A stretch of DNA of 64,000 nucleotides, taken from the NCBI GenBank assembly GCA_009881125.1, contig WXFH01000002.1, positions 5,411-69,410 of the forward strand, read 5' to 3'. A program made the position numbers and the translations under genes. Positions within the stretch are counted from its first letter, which is position 1. The number at the start of each line of letters is the position of its first letter. This stretch comes from Acidaminobacter sp. (lineage in GTDB: Bacteria; Bacillota_A; Clostridia; Peptostreptococcales; Acidaminobacteraceae). The notes below the pieces were generated by a model. It was not told the DNA's origin. It saw only the letters and a program-made list of their open reading frames with translations, and did not search any database. Shown in pieces: positions 32,334 through 40,898 of this stretch.

Positions 32334-34034
32334 GTGACAACCTCACCTCAAACTACAAACGCCTCCAGTCATCCTGTCATTACCCCGGAGGCTATTCTAA
32401 ACATCTTTTATCCCTACGTGGCGATCAATTCCGAGTCGGGCACATCGGCCGAGAACGCTGCCAGCGCCTTTGTCCACCGTCACTTTAAGGAGAATCCTTA
32501 CTTTCGGATTAAGACCGACCACTTTGGTCTTCATAAGATCAAAAATGACCCCTTCGACCGCCAGGTCGCCTGGGCGCTGGTCAAGGGCCGCGGAAGAAAG
32601 ACCGCTGTTTTCATCCATCACTTTGATGTTGTGGAAATCGAGGACTTCAAGCGCCACAAGGCCTATGCCTTCCAGCCTGAGACCCTGGAAAAATCGCTGC
32701 TCGATGACCCGGACGCCCTAAGCCGCGAGGCCTACGAGGATCTCAAATCCAACGCATGGATCTTCGGCCGCGGCACCGCAGACATGAAAGGGGGCGGGGC
32801 GATTCAAATGGCCATCATGGATGCTTACACCAAGCTTGAGTCTTTCGAGGGCAACCTGCTCCTGCTGGCCGTTTCCGATGAGGAGAACCTCTCCGCCGGC
32901 ATGCGGGCCGCAGCGCCGCTGCTGGAGCGACTCAGACTAGAGCACGACCTGAAGTACGTCCTCATGATCAACTCAGAGCCCCATCAGCGAAAAACGCCGG
33001 AGCGCGGAATGCTGTCTGGTGGATCCATCGGCAAAATACTGCCCTTTGTTTATGCGCGGGGGATCCTGGCCCACGCAGGTAAAAGCGCGGAAGGGTTCAA
33101 CCCGGTACACCTCCTCAGTGAGATCGTGCGCCGGACGGAGATGAACCCGGAACTGGGAGACTACCGGCCGGAAGCCGGGGAAATGTCCCCGCCGCCCACG
33201 TGGCTCATGGCCCGGGACAGCAAGCTGGCCTACGACGTGTCCATGCCGCTGACGGCCTTTGGCTGTCTCAGCGTGCAGCCCCTGACAAACACACCCGACA
33301 GAATCTCCGGGTATCTGCTGAACACCGCCAGGGAGGCGGCGCAGGAAGTGGCAGAACGCGTCAACCGCGCGTCTGACCTGTTTTGTCAGCAGACCCACCG
33401 GCCGCGGCGTGAGGTCAAGTGGCAGCCTGTGGTCCTCAGCTTTTCTGAGCTGGTGGCCCACAGTACCCACCGCTACGGCGAAGGATTTACGGCTTATTAC
33501 AAGGATGCTTTGAAAAAGGCCAACGACAAGCTGACCACCGGCGAGGCCAACAACGCCACCGCCACCTGGTCCCTGCTGGACGCGATCTTCGAGTACATTG
33601 GCTGTGAACAGCCCACCGTGATCATAGGCGTCGTTCCGCCGTACTATCCAAGCGTGTCCCACCTGGACCGACCGGAATACCAGCGGTTCATTGAAGAGAT
33701 CACTATTGAGCTCAACAAATTCACCGCAGTGCACTACGACCAGCATTATGATCTGGAGGCCTTCTTCACCGGCATTTCCGATCTCAGCTATGCCGCCCTG
33801 ATGCATGATGAAATCAGCGCCCTGGAAGAGGCCGTGGCCGACCAGATGCCGCTGTACGGCGACTTTTATTCGATCCCGTTCACGGAGATCGCCCGCAATG
33901 CCATGCCGTGCCTCAACATTGGGCCTTGGGGCAAGGACTTTCACAAGATCAGCGAGCGTGTCCTGAAGGCGGATCTGCTGGAGCGCACGCCGGCTATGAT
34001 TCTGAAGGCGCTGGAATTGGCGCTGGGGGAATAG
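32334..34034 (+). CDS. rocB: RocB-like arginine utilisation protein (M20 peptidase family)
   Basis: A 566-residue protein with the M20 metallopeptidase fold: IHHFDVVEIEDF (His-x-Asp metal ligand position), GRGTADMKGGGAIQMAIM (second ligand Asp), VSDEENLSAGMRAA (catalytic Glu-Glu) and a late INIGPWGKDFHKISERV-type histidine block (CLNIGPWGKDFHKI). The length and the insert after residue 300 fit RocB, encoded with rocA and rocC in Bacillus arginine catabolism; its biochemical reaction is not established. The GTG start has AAAGGAGG 10 bases upstream. It sits between two guanidine hydrolase genes. Confidence 0.87.
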   Translation: MTTSPQTTNASSHPVITPEAILNIFYPYVAINSESGTSAENAASAFVHRHFKENPYFRIKTDHFGLHKIKNDPFDRQVAWALVKGRGRKTAVFIHHFDVVEIEDFKRHKAYAFQPETLEKSLLDDPDALSREAYEDLKSNAWIFGRGTADMKGGGAIQMAIMDAYTKLESFEGNLLLLAVSDEENLSAGMRAAAPLLERLRLEHDLKYVLMINSEPHQRKTPERGMLSGGSIGKILPFVYARGILAHAGKSAEGFNPVHLLSEIVRRTEMNPELGDYRPEAGEMSPPPTWLMARDSKLAYDVSMPLTAFGCLSVQPLTNTPDRISGYLLNTAREAAQEVAERVNRASDLFCQQTHRPRREVKWQPVVLSFSELVAHSTHRYGEGFTAYYKDALKKANDKLTTGEANNATATWSLLDAIFEYIGCEQPTVIIGVVPPYYPSVSHLDRPEYQRFIEEITIELNKFTAVHYDQHYDLEAFFTGISDLSYAALMHDEISALEEAVADQMPLYGDFYSIPFTEIARNAMPCLNIGPWGKDFHKISERVLKADLLERTPAMILKALELALGE

Positions 34035-34044
34035 GGAAGGGGAG

Positions 34045-34064
34045 GCCGATGGTTGACCATCGGC
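34045..34064. repeat. Inverted pair of the 9-mer, 2-base loop
   Basis: GCCGATGGT and ACCATCGGC are separated by two bases, giving a near-perfect 20-bp palindrome just after the rocB stop codon. It is not followed by a T-run. Confidence 0.85.
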
Positions 34065-34127
34065 ACAAAAGCCCCTGAAGTTTCTGGACTGAGAGACAAC
34101 ACAACCCATTTTAGGAGGTCATCCACC

Positions 34128-34898
34128 ATGTTCAAACACACGATTGTTCGCCGACCAGCAAAGTCTATGACAGAAGGCATAACGTCAGCGCCGGAGCTCG
34201 GCAAGCCTGACCACGCCAATGCTCTCAAGCAGCACGACGCCTACATTGAGGCACTGAAAGCCTGCGGCGTGGACGTCCTGGTGCTGGAGGCCCTGGAGGA
34301 CTTCCCGGATTCCTGCTTCGTGGAGGATGTGGCGGTCTGCACGCGGGCTTGCGCCATCATCACGAACCCGGGTGCGGCATCGAGAAATAAGGAAAAGGAT
34401 TACATTGTCGACGGGGTGAAGCGGTTTTATGGCGAGGAGAAAATGGCTTACATCCAGGCGCCGGGTACCCTCGATGGCGGCGACGTCATGATGGTGGGGG
34501 ACCACTTCTACGTAGGCCTTTCAGAAAGGACTAACCAAGAAGGCATCGATCAGTTTACCGCGGTACTGGCCAAGCACGGCATGACCTGCGAGGCTGTGGA
34601 GATGAAGGAAATGCTTCACCTTAAGACGGGTCTTGCGTATCTTGAAAACAACAACCTGATCGTTGGCGGGGAATTTATCACGTCACCGGTATTTGAGAAG
34701 TTCAACAGACTTGAAGTCTCCGATGACGAAGCCTATTCCTGCAACTGCATCTGGATCAACGATAATGTCATTGTACCGGCGGGCTATCCAAAGACCCAGG
34801 CGAAGGTTGAGGCGATGGGCTATAATGTGATTGTGGTTGACACGTCAGAATTTAGAAAGCTCGATGGCGGGTTGAGCTGTCTGTCGTTGAGGTTTTAG
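34128..34898 (+). CDS. ddaH: Dimethylarginine dimethylaminohydrolase (DDAH)
   Basis: Hydrolyses N-omega-methylated arginine to citrulline and methylamines. The 256-residue protein shows the DDAH set: PDSCFVEDVAV, IQAPGTLDGGDVMMVG, LHLKTGLAYLENN (His164) and the C-terminal nucleophile in GGLSCLSLRF (Cys251). AGGAGGT lies before ATG 34128; earlier in-frame codons start in the 9-mer palindrome and are unlikely to be used. It shares its cluster with an amidinotransferase-like hydrolase and RocB, so the operon probably feeds arginine or methylarginine carbon into catabolism. Confidence 0.9.
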   Translation: MFKHTIVRRPAKSMTEGITSAPELGKPDHANALKQHDAYIEALKACGVDVLVLEALEDFPDSCFVEDVAVCTRACAIITNPGAASRNKEKDYIVDGVKRFYGEEKMAYIQAPGTLDGGDVMMVGDHFYVGLSERTNQEGIDQFTAVLAKHGMTCEAVEMKEMLHLKTGLAYLENNNLIVGGEFITSPVFEKFNRLEVSDDEAYSCNCIWINDNVIVPAGYPKTQAKVEAMGYNVIVVDTSEFRKLDGGLSCLSLRF

Positions 34899-34908
34899 GT
34901 TTTAGAAG

Positions 34909-35090
34909 GGTGTCTGGCACCGAGTTGAGTTGGGTGTCAGGCACTGAGTTAAGTTTGGTGTCAGGCACTGAGTTAAGTTTGGTGTCAGGCACTGAGTTAA
35001 GTTTGGTGTCTGACACTGAGTTAAGTTTGGTGTCTGACACTGAGTTAAGTTGAGTGTCTGACACCGAGGTGAACTTGGTGTCAGGTACAG
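34909..35090. repeat. 24-bp palindrome array H
   Basis: Eight units on the exact grid from 34910: GTGTCTGGCAC, three of GTGTCAGGCAC, three of GTGTCTGACAC, and the end unit GTGTCAGGTAC at 35078. The linker is TGAGTTAAGTTTG. A TATAAT (35094-35099) follows right behind the last unit, so the array leads into the promoter region of the AGCS gene. It starts 11 bases after the DDAH stop. Confidence 0.9.
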
Positions 35091-35185
35091 TAATATAATC
35101 GAAACAAATAATTTCGTTATTGTTCATTATTAGAACTCGTTCCATCTACCAGCACTACAGAACCTAAAATGAAGGGGGCAATCTA

Positions 35186-36670
35186 ATGACACAGGCAACG
35201 ATCGAGTATATCGTATGGGAAGTTCTTTGGGGAACGCCGCTGATTGTGACGATCCTGGCTATCGGCATCTACCTCACGGTTAAAACTGGCTTTTTCCAGT
35301 TCCGATTTGGCGGCTTCGCCATGAAGGAGGCCATTAAAGCCTTCACCGGCGGCGGCAAAGACAAGAAAGACAACGCCGGCGTCATCTCGTCCTTCCAGGC
35401 CATGAGCGTCGCTCTGGGCACCACGGTAGGCGTCGGCAACATAGGCGGCGTCGCGTCGGCCATCGCCATAGGCGGACCGGGCGCCATCTTCTGGATGTGG
35501 GTAGCCGGCGTCCTGGGCACCGTCATCAAGATGACCGAAATCTCCCTGGCCCTACACTACCGCTCACACAACCCGGACGGCTCCGCTTATGGCGGTCCGA
35601 ACTACTACATGAAAAAAGGCATAGGGATCCAGAAGAAGATGCAGGGCGTCGCCAAATTCCTCAGCGCGCTGTTCGCCTTTGGTTTCCTGGTCGGGTTCTT
35701 CATCAACATCCAGATCTACACGGTCTCGGAAGCCATAGCCACTACCTTCAACTTCGACATGATCCCGGTGGCCGTCGCCTTCACCATCATTCTCTACCTC
35801 ATGATCTCCGGCGGACTCAAGGGCCTCGGCCGCATCGCAGAATTCCTCGTGCCGTTCATGATCGTCTTTTATTTAGGCGCTGGCTTATTTATAATTTTTA
35901 AGAACATCGGCATGATCCCTGAAAGTCTCGCACTCATCTTTGGCAGCGCCTTCACTGGCACCGCCGCAGTAGGCGGCTTCGCAGGCGCCGCGTTCTCCCA
36001 CGCCATTAAAACCGGCATGGCCCGCTCCGTCTTCTCCAACGAAGCCGGCTGGGGCTCCGCACCAATGGTCCACGCCTCCGCCAAAGTCGACCACCCGGTC
36101 AAACAAGGCATCCTGGGCGTCTTCGAAGTCACCGTGGACACCCTGTTCATCTGCTCCATCACCGCCCTCGTCATCATGGTCACAGGCCAGTGGAGCTCCG
36201 GCCTCGCCGGCGCCGAGCTGACTCTGACCGCTTTTGAAACAGGCATTGGCAGCGCCGGCCGCGTCGTTTTGGCCTTCGGCACCTTCCTCTTTGGCATCAC
36301 CACCGCCAGCGGCCTCTTCGCCCAGATGGAAGTCGTCGTCCGTTACCTGATCGGCGATTCCAAACAGAAAAACACTATCCTGAACATCTACAAGTGGACC
36401 TACCCGCTTCCAGGCCTCGCCCTGGTCATGATCGCTGTCTATTACGCGTTCCCGGGCACCACCGTCTGGCTCTTCTCCGACATGTCCACCGCCCTCCCAA
36501 TCTTCGCCAACGTCGTGGCCCTGGCCATCCTGAGCCCGAAATTCTCCGACCTCCTCAAGGACTACAAAGCCCGCTACATGGGCATAGGCAAGGTCGACCC
36601 GAACTTCAAGGTCTTCTATGAGGAAGTTCCGGGGGCTGCTGCGTCCGTAGAAACCAGTAAAAAAGCTTAG
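35186..36670 (+). CDS. Sodium:alanine/glycine symporter (AGCS family)
   Basis: A 494-residue transporter with about 11 membrane segments. AGCS signature: FQAMSVALGTTVGVGNIGGVASAIAIGGPGAIFWMW (two blocks), the GGPNYYMKKGIG loop, GAAFSHAIKTGMARSVFSNEAGWGSAPM (two blocks) and a C-terminal FSDLLKDYKARY. It moves alanine, glycine or related small amino acids with Na+. GAAGGGGG is upstream of the ATG. It follows the arginine cluster across array H and may be transcribed separately. Two tandem terminator hairpins follow. Confidence 0.94.
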   Translation: MTQATIEYIVWEVLWGTPLIVTILAIGIYLTVKTGFFQFRFGGFAMKEAIKAFTGGGKDKKDNAGVISSFQAMSVALGTTVGVGNIGGVASAIAIGGPGAIFWMWVAGVLGTVIKMTEISLALHYRSHNPDGSAYGGPNYYMKKGIGIQKKMQGVAKFLSALFAFGFLVGFFINIQIYTVSEAIATTFNFDMIPVAVAFTIILYLMISGGLKGLGRIAEFLVPFMIVFYLGAGLFIIFKNIGMIPESLALIFGSAFTGTAAVGGFAGAAFSHAIKTGMARSVFSNEAGWGSAPMVHASAKVDHPVKQGILGVFEVTVDTLFICSITALVIMVTGQWSSGLAGAELTLTAFETGIGSAGRVVLAFGTFLFGITTASGLFAQMEVVVRYLIGDSKQKNTILNIYKWTYPLPGLALVMIAVYYAFPGTTVWLFSDMSTALPIFANVVALAILSPKFSDLLKDYKARYMGIGKVDPNFKVFYEEVPGAAASVETSKKA

Positions 36671-36698
36671 CTTTAGCCGATGGTCACCTAAACCAAAA

Positions 36699-36730
36699 GG
36701 AAGGGGGATCGGACACCCCCCTTCCATCTT
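36699..36730 (+). terminator. First hairpin after the AGCS gene
   Basis: Stem GGAAGGGGG / CCCCCTTCC with an 8-9-base loop, followed by ATCTTTCT; the T-run is poor. A single 9-mer (36676-36684) stands between the stop codon and the hairpin. Confidence 0.55.
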
Positions 36731-36747
36731 TCTCATATTAACGAATC

Positions 36748-36813
36748 AGCGTCACTTCAAATAGACACCTGAAATGATCAAATTTCAGTGCTGTTTAAAG
36801 TGACGCTTTTTTA
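36748..36813 (+). terminator. Second, branched terminator hairpin
   Basis: Outer stem AGCGTCACTT / AAGTGACGCT enclosing an inner hairpin CTGAAAT / ATTTCAG, followed by TTTTTTATT. Confidence 0.7.
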
Positions 36814-36935
36814 TTAGCAAAAACTGCTTCAATTGTATGCTGAATATTGTTTGTCAAAAAAAGGAATCTGCATTCAGCTCTGGCAGGCATCTCAGTGTAC
36901 TATAAATGTGGGCCGAGTTTTTGAATTCAGGCTCT

Positions 36936-37514
36936 TCAATCCGACAGCAATCCCAGAGTCAAGCCGGTCATGGCACGCCTGAATGTATTCTGATAATCTT
37001 CTTGACCATCCAGGCTTTGTAAAAGCGGCATATAGGTCATGTAAACAGAATTGGACATTTGTGTCAGTTGTTCTGCAGAACACCCATTAAACTCCGGAAT
37101 CCGCTCCATCAGCATTTTGAACATCAAGATAAAGCCATGTCTATTTTTAGCGAGATTTGGATAGTCTTCCGGACTCACCTGATAGAGCATCATAACGTGC
37201 AAATCCTCACGTTCCCATAATTCTATGCAGTAGTTCCAGATATGATCCATACTAAGCGGCTGATCAAGTCCAAAGTGCTCCAGATAAGCTTTGGCATGGT
37301 TGCAGACTGGCATCACCAGTTCTTTTATTAAGGCTTCTTTATTTTCAAAATGATTGTAAACGGTTTTTCGCGCCACATCCGCATGCAAGGAAATTTCCTC
37401 AAGTGTCACGCCGAGGGAGCCTTTTTCACTAATGAGTTTAGCCGCGACGCTAAGGATATCATGATGAAGTTTGTCTCGCTTCTTCATTGTCCGTGAAGGC
37501 ATAGGCTCGTGCAT
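36936..37514 (-). CDS. TetR/AcrR family repressor
   Basis: A 192-residue regulator. The N-terminal helix-turn-helix reads LEEISLHADVARKTVYNHFENKEALIKEL, in two blocks, the standard TetR form. The ligand-binding half contains aromatic and Met residues (DLHVMMLYQVSPEDYPNL). It is divergent from an MFS efflux-type transporter; a 12-bp palindrome in the shared gap is the probable operator. GTG 37523 overlaps the AAGGTGA, so ATG 37514 is preferred. It most likely represses the transporter until the ligand appears. Confidence 0.9.
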   Translation of the reverse strand: MHEPMPSRTMKKRDKLHHDILSVAAKLISEKGSLGVTLEEISLHADVARKTVYNHFENKEALIKELVMPVCNHAKAYLEHFGLDQPLSMDHIWNYCIELWEREDLHVMMLYQVSPEDYPNLAKNRHGFILMFKMLMERIPEFNGCSAEQLTQMSNSVYMTYMPLLQSLDGQEDYQNTFRRAMTGLTLGLLSD

Positions 37515-37591
37515 CCTGATCACCTTTCTTTTTGCTTGCTTGTTTTTATAGATTAGTATATCATGAAATCAAAACAAAATACACAATTATG

Positions 37592-37603
37592 TGTAACGTT
37601 ACA
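37592..37603. promoter_or_regulatory. Probable TetR operator
   Basis: The perfect palindrome TGTAACGTTACA lies in the divergent tetR/MFS gap, 26 bases before the transporter ATG. Confidence 0.55.
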
Positions 37604-37628
37604 TAAAGGTGTATTCGGAGGCAAAAGC

Positions 37629-38885
37629 ATGAAAAACAAATCTATGACCATACTGCCAATATTTTTTACTGTCTTTATTGACTTGCTTGGCCTGGGGATA
37701 ATAATTCCAATACTTCCGGCGGTTATTCTCAATCCTGTGGCAGGTTTACTGCCTATGCAATATGACTTTTCCCTGCGGACCATCATTTATGGCTTTCTGA
37801 TTGCATCTTATCCGATCATGCAATTTTTTGGTGCACCAATCCTTGGTGTTCTCGCAGATCGTATGGGACGCAGAAAAATTCTGCTGGCTTCACTGGTTGG
37901 GACGATGATAGGGTATATCCTGTTTGCAATAGGCATTGTGACGCAGAATATTTGGCTGTTGTTCTTGGGCCGGTCCGTTGATGGCTTCACCGGCGGCAAT
38001 ATTTCTATCGCTCAATCGGCCATTGCTGACATCAGTGATGAAAGCAACAAAGCCAGAAACTTTGGTCTGATTGGTATGGCATTTGGTTTGGGTTTTGTAA
38101 TAGGTCCGTTTATAGGTGGTAAATTGTCTGACCCTTCAATTGTAAGTTGGTTTAATTTTGACACACCCTTTTGGCTGGCGGCTGTATTGTCCATAATCAA
38201 TCTGCTGATGGTCTTCAGATTGTTCCCTGAAACGCTCAAAGCAAGGAAAACAGGGCGTGTGGATCTCTTTGCCGGCATTGGGAACATTCGACGTGCTTTT
38301 GGGATCAATGAGATGCGAACCGTCTTTATAGTTGTTTTTTTGTTGACCATAGGCTTCAACTTCTTCACCCAATTTTTTCAAGTTTTCCTGGTGGGGAAAT
38401 TTCAGTATAATCAATCACAGATTGGTGACTTATTTGCTTATATGGGCATTTGGATAGCTATTGCCCAGGGTGCGGTATTGCGTCCACTTTCCAGAAAATT
38501 TTCATCCACTCAAATATTGTCTTATGCGGTTTTGCTTCTTGCCATTGTATTCCCAATTCTGCTGATCCCGGATAACGCTCTTTGGATTTACGTCATCATT
38601 CCATTCATTGCAATTCTTCAGGGCTTGATCCAACCGAACAGCACAGCGATTGTTTCGGGATTGTCAGATCGCTCTTCTCAAGGGGAAATACTTGGGATCA
38701 ACCAGTCCATTGTCAGCTTGGCTCAGGCTATCCCGCCTATTTTGGCTGGATTTTTAACGATTATTAATCTTAATCTTCCGACCTTGTTTGCTGCCGGGTC
38801 AACCTTTCTGGCGTGGATTGTGTTTATTAACCGGTTTAAGAAACGCAGTGCGGGGATAGAGCAATCAGTTAAGAAGGTCAATTGA
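37629..38885 (+). CDS. MFS transporter (TetA-like drug/metabolite efflux)
   Basis: A 418-residue protein with 12 hydrophobic segments. It has the MFS motif A in LGVLADRMGRRKILLAS and motif C-like glycines in FGLGFVIGPFIGG, together typical of the DHA1/TetA group of proton-driven exporters. ATG 37629 has GGAGG 7 bases upstream; an in-frame ATG at 37563 reads through the operator region and is rejected. It pairs with the divergent TetR-type gene. The substrate is unknown. Confidence 0.9.
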   Translation: MKNKSMTILPIFFTVFIDLLGLGIIIPILPAVILNPVAGLLPMQYDFSLRTIIYGFLIASYPIMQFFGAPILGVLADRMGRRKILLASLVGTMIGYILFAIGIVTQNIWLLFLGRSVDGFTGGNISIAQSAIADISDESNKARNFGLIGMAFGLGFVIGPFIGGKLSDPSIVSWFNFDTPFWLAAVLSIINLLMVFRLFPETLKARKTGRVDLFAGIGNIRRAFGINEMRTVFIVVFLLTIGFNFFTQFFQVFLVGKFQYNQSQIGDLFAYMGIWIAIAQGAVLRPLSRKFSSTQILSYAVLLLAIVFPILLIPDNALWIYVIIPFIAILQGLIQPNSTAIVSGLSDRSSQGEILGINQSIVSLAQAIPPILAGFLTIINLNLPTLFAAGSTFLAWIVFINRFKKRSAGIEQSVKKVN

Positions 38886-38947
38886 CTATAGACACGCACA
38901 TACACATCACTTTAGCTGCTGTAGGTTAAAGTGCTGAAATCCAGATA

Positions 38948-38990
38948 AAAAGCCTTGATCGCCACCTATTCAGGAGATCAAGGCTTTAAT
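38948..38990. terminator. Bidirectional terminator
   Basis: Stem AAAGCCTTGATC / GATCAAGGCTTT with a 15-base loop; T-rich on both sides. It lies between the convergent MFS and molybdopterin lipoprotein genes. Confidence 0.8.
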
Positions 38991-39024
38991 TCTGTATGCA
39001 ACGCGCTCTCAAGCCCAAACGCCA

Positions 39025-39777
39025 TCAAGGCGTCGTACTTTTCTCCCTCAAATCCGGATCGTTTTCGTATCCTCGACTTTCCCAGTATCCTTCGTAGTCG
39101 GCATCCTCGGTCAGTTCAATCTCATTGACCCACCGGGCCCATTTATAGCCCAGCTTGTCTTCCGCAATGACAATAAAAGGATAGCCAAGGGCCGCAGGGA
39201 GCTGGATCCCATTGGAGTTGTAAGCCAGCAGCATGTCCCGCTCCAGTATGGTTTCCAGCGGCATGGAGGTCGTGTAGTCGTCAACGCAGTGAAAAATGAC
39301 TGTGACGGCTTCCGGCTGAACCCCGGCGGACTCGATCAAATCCGCGAGTCTCACGCCTTCCCACAGCACCGTGGCGTCCCAGCCCTCGACGCAGTGTAGG
39401 GTGATCAGCCGCTCATAAGCTGTCAACGCCAGCACCTCATCATAAGTGTAAGTCAACGGCGTGTCGACGAGACCTGTAACTGTCAACTCGTAGTTGTCAA
39501 TGTCAACCTGCTGAATGCCGCTGATGGAGTTGTCTCTGGGGCCTATTGAAGGATCGAGGCGCATCCCTTCATATTCCCTGATTTCCAGTTCCTGATAGCG
39601 CTTTTCGGTGGCGCTTGTGACACCGTCCGGACCGGGTTCGGGGCTGTCAACGATGTTGCAGGCGGAGAGGAGGGGGAGAAGAGACAGCAGGATGAGAAGG
39701 AAGAGGTGACGCGGTAGGCGTTGGGGGAGTGTAGGGGGAAGATTATGAAGAAGGTTATGTAATCGTCTGTGTTTCAT
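39025..39777 (-). CDS. Molybdopterin-dependent oxidoreductase domain lipoprotein
   Basis: A 250-residue exported protein. The signal peptide ends in a lipobox (LLPLLSAC), so it is probably anchored to the outer face of the membrane. The rest is one sulfite-oxidase-like Mo-cofactor domain: IRDNSISGIQQVD-like start, VTGLVDTPLTYTYDEVLAL, and the Mo-ligand cysteine in LITLHCVEGWDATVLWEGV, then GYPFIVIAEDKLGYKWARWV. No dimerisation domain or heme partner is adjacent. AAAGGAG precedes ATG 39777. The substrate is unknown. Confidence 0.88.
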   Translation of the reverse strand: MKHRRLHNLLHNLPPTLPQRLPRHLFLLILLSLLPLLSACNIVDSPEPGPDGVTSATEKRYQELEIREYEGMRLDPSIGPRDNSISGIQQVDIDNYELTVTGLVDTPLTYTYDEVLALTAYERLITLHCVEGWDATVLWEGVRLADLIESAGVQPEAVTVIFHCVDDYTTSMPLETILERDMLLAYNSNGIQLPAALGYPFIVIAEDKLGYKWARWVNEIELTEDADYEGYWESRGYENDPDLREKSTTP

Positions 39778-39878
39778 AACGGGTGCTCCTTTCTTAAACC
39801 TGGGAAGGCAGGGAAATGGCATTGCATAATAGGATTTGTAATCCATTTATACCCCCAAACCTTAAATAACAATTAAAT

Positions 39879-39940
39879 GTGTCGGGGCTGATTTCAAAAG
39901 CTGTCCGCGTCCCCAACTCCGTTTTTGTCCGCGTCCCCAT
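39879..39940. repeat. Three-unit 24-bp array
   Basis: GTGTCGGGGCT (39879), GTCCGCGTCCC (39903) and GTCCGCGTCCC (39927) lie on the 24-bp grid. It shares the left flank TTAAATGTGTC with the array at 22574. It lies in the 529-base gap before the unknown gene, upstream of the SAM riboswitch. Confidence 0.75.
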
Positions 39941-40035
39941 CTCAAAACCCTAAATCACTAAATCTCCATCTTCCATTCCTTCCAAATTTATGCTATGCTT
40001 TATCCATACCACCGCACCACCCACAACTTCATAAA

Positions 40036-40130
40036 CAGTCTTATCAAGAGTCAGGGTAGAGGTTCAGCTCTATGACCCTGCGCCAACCTGCTGCAAAGCA
40101 AGGTGGTCCAGCTGAAAGCGATAAGGAGGG
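40036..40130 (+). ncRNA. SAM riboswitch (SAM-I clan, short variant)
   Basis: Aptamer stem P1 CTTATC (40040-40045) pairs with GATAAG (40120-40125). Core elements in order: CTTATCAAGAG, the P2 arms CAGGGT / ACCCTG with CTATGACCCTG, GCCAACCTGC, then GCAAGGTGG, and a closing AAAGCGATAAGG. These match the invariant parts of SAM-I-type riboswitches, with a short P3 and a compact P4 as in the SAM-I/IV variant. An intrinsic terminator follows, so high SAM should stop transcription. The gene behind it is of unknown function. Confidence 0.78.
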
Positions 40131-40145
40131 AGCCAATATGACCTA

Positions 40146-40180
40146 ACTTCTTTTGCTTGAAAGAGGTTTTTTTATTTTTT
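40146..40180 (+). terminator. Riboswitch expression-platform terminator
   Basis: Stem AACTTCTTTT / GAAAGAGGTT (two G-T pairs) with a 4-base loop and a run of seven T. It follows the P1 3' arm and a GGAGGG-ATG-ACC-TAA stretch that would encode only two residues. Confidence 0.75.
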
Positions 40181-40306
40181 TGTTATTTTAGGTCCACCCC
40201 AAAGCGCCAATGCCTAAAAAAGAACCTCAACGAATAACTCTGAAAGCCCCCAAATTCTAAAAGCCGTTATCCACCCCAAAAGAAACCAATCCAAGGAGAG
40301 ATTCTC

Positions 40307-40756
40307 ATGACAAGTTCAAACATTATTAAGTCCACTGACTTCGCAAGTCTAGCAACATCACCAACCCCGCGCTACAAGCGCGTCCAGGGCGGCAACAGCT
40401 GGGCCAGCGCCATGTTCAGATTTACCGCAGACAGCTTCACCTACGCCGCCCGCCTGATCGACAACCTCGACCGCTTCCACTTCCAGAGCCGCGGCGACCT
40501 TACCACCGTCTTGAACACCGCTCAGAATCACGACCATGATCAAGACACCCTCCAAGCCTCCGCCCCAACAGGCATCACCTTCTACTGCCGTGGCATCGAA
40601 ATCGCGACCTTCACCGAAGAGGACATAGAAATCAAGCGCGCCACCGCCGCCTATGCCTTCGACGATCACCTTATCGAAAAATTAAGAGCCTACGGCATCC
40701 CGGAAGCGTTTAAAATCCCTCTCCATAGGGAAAAAGAACAAAGTCAGAAGAAATAA
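40307..40756 (+). CDS. Unknown protein under a SAM riboswitch
   Basis: A 149-residue cytoplasmic protein, not recognised. It has no signal peptide or membrane segment. The middle holds a His/Asp stretch (NTAQNHDHDQDTL) and the segment GITFYCRGIEIATFTEEDIEI; the C-terminus is charged. AAGGAGAG lies 7 bases before the ATG and its codon use matches the neighbours, so the gene is probably real. Position behind a SAM riboswitch suggests a role in methionine, SAM or sulfur metabolism; that is inference only. The GNAT gene 143 bases downstream may be in the same transcript. Confidence 0.7.
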   Translation: MTSSNIIKSTDFASLATSPTPRYKRVQGGNSWASAMFRFTADSFTYAARLIDNLDRFHFQSRGDLTTVLNTAQNHDHDQDTLQASAPTGITFYCRGIEIATFTEEDIEIKRATAAYAFDDHLIEKLRAYGIPEAFKIPLHREKEQSQKK

Positions 40757-40898
40757 CTCACGCATTACCAAATATTGACCACCCCAATCCCCACACTCAC
40801 CGACGCGCCGATCCACCGACCCACACACCCACCCACACACCCACCACCTCCAAGCCCCAAGCCCCCAACCCATTCCCCCCCGAAAGCGAGGTCCCTCC
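40757..40898 (+). other. C- and A-rich intergenic stretch
   Basis: From about 40790 to 40880 the plus strand is almost free of G and T and has repeated CCACCCACACAC words. No hairpin or coding signal was seen; it ends at the GNAT ribosome binding site (GAGG). Confidence 0.4.

Noticed and set aside
597..39940. The 24-bp arrays as CRISPR arrays
   Set aside because: The repeat part is only 11 bp, the intervening 13 bp are also conserved within an array, unit length is too short, and no cas genes are in the window.
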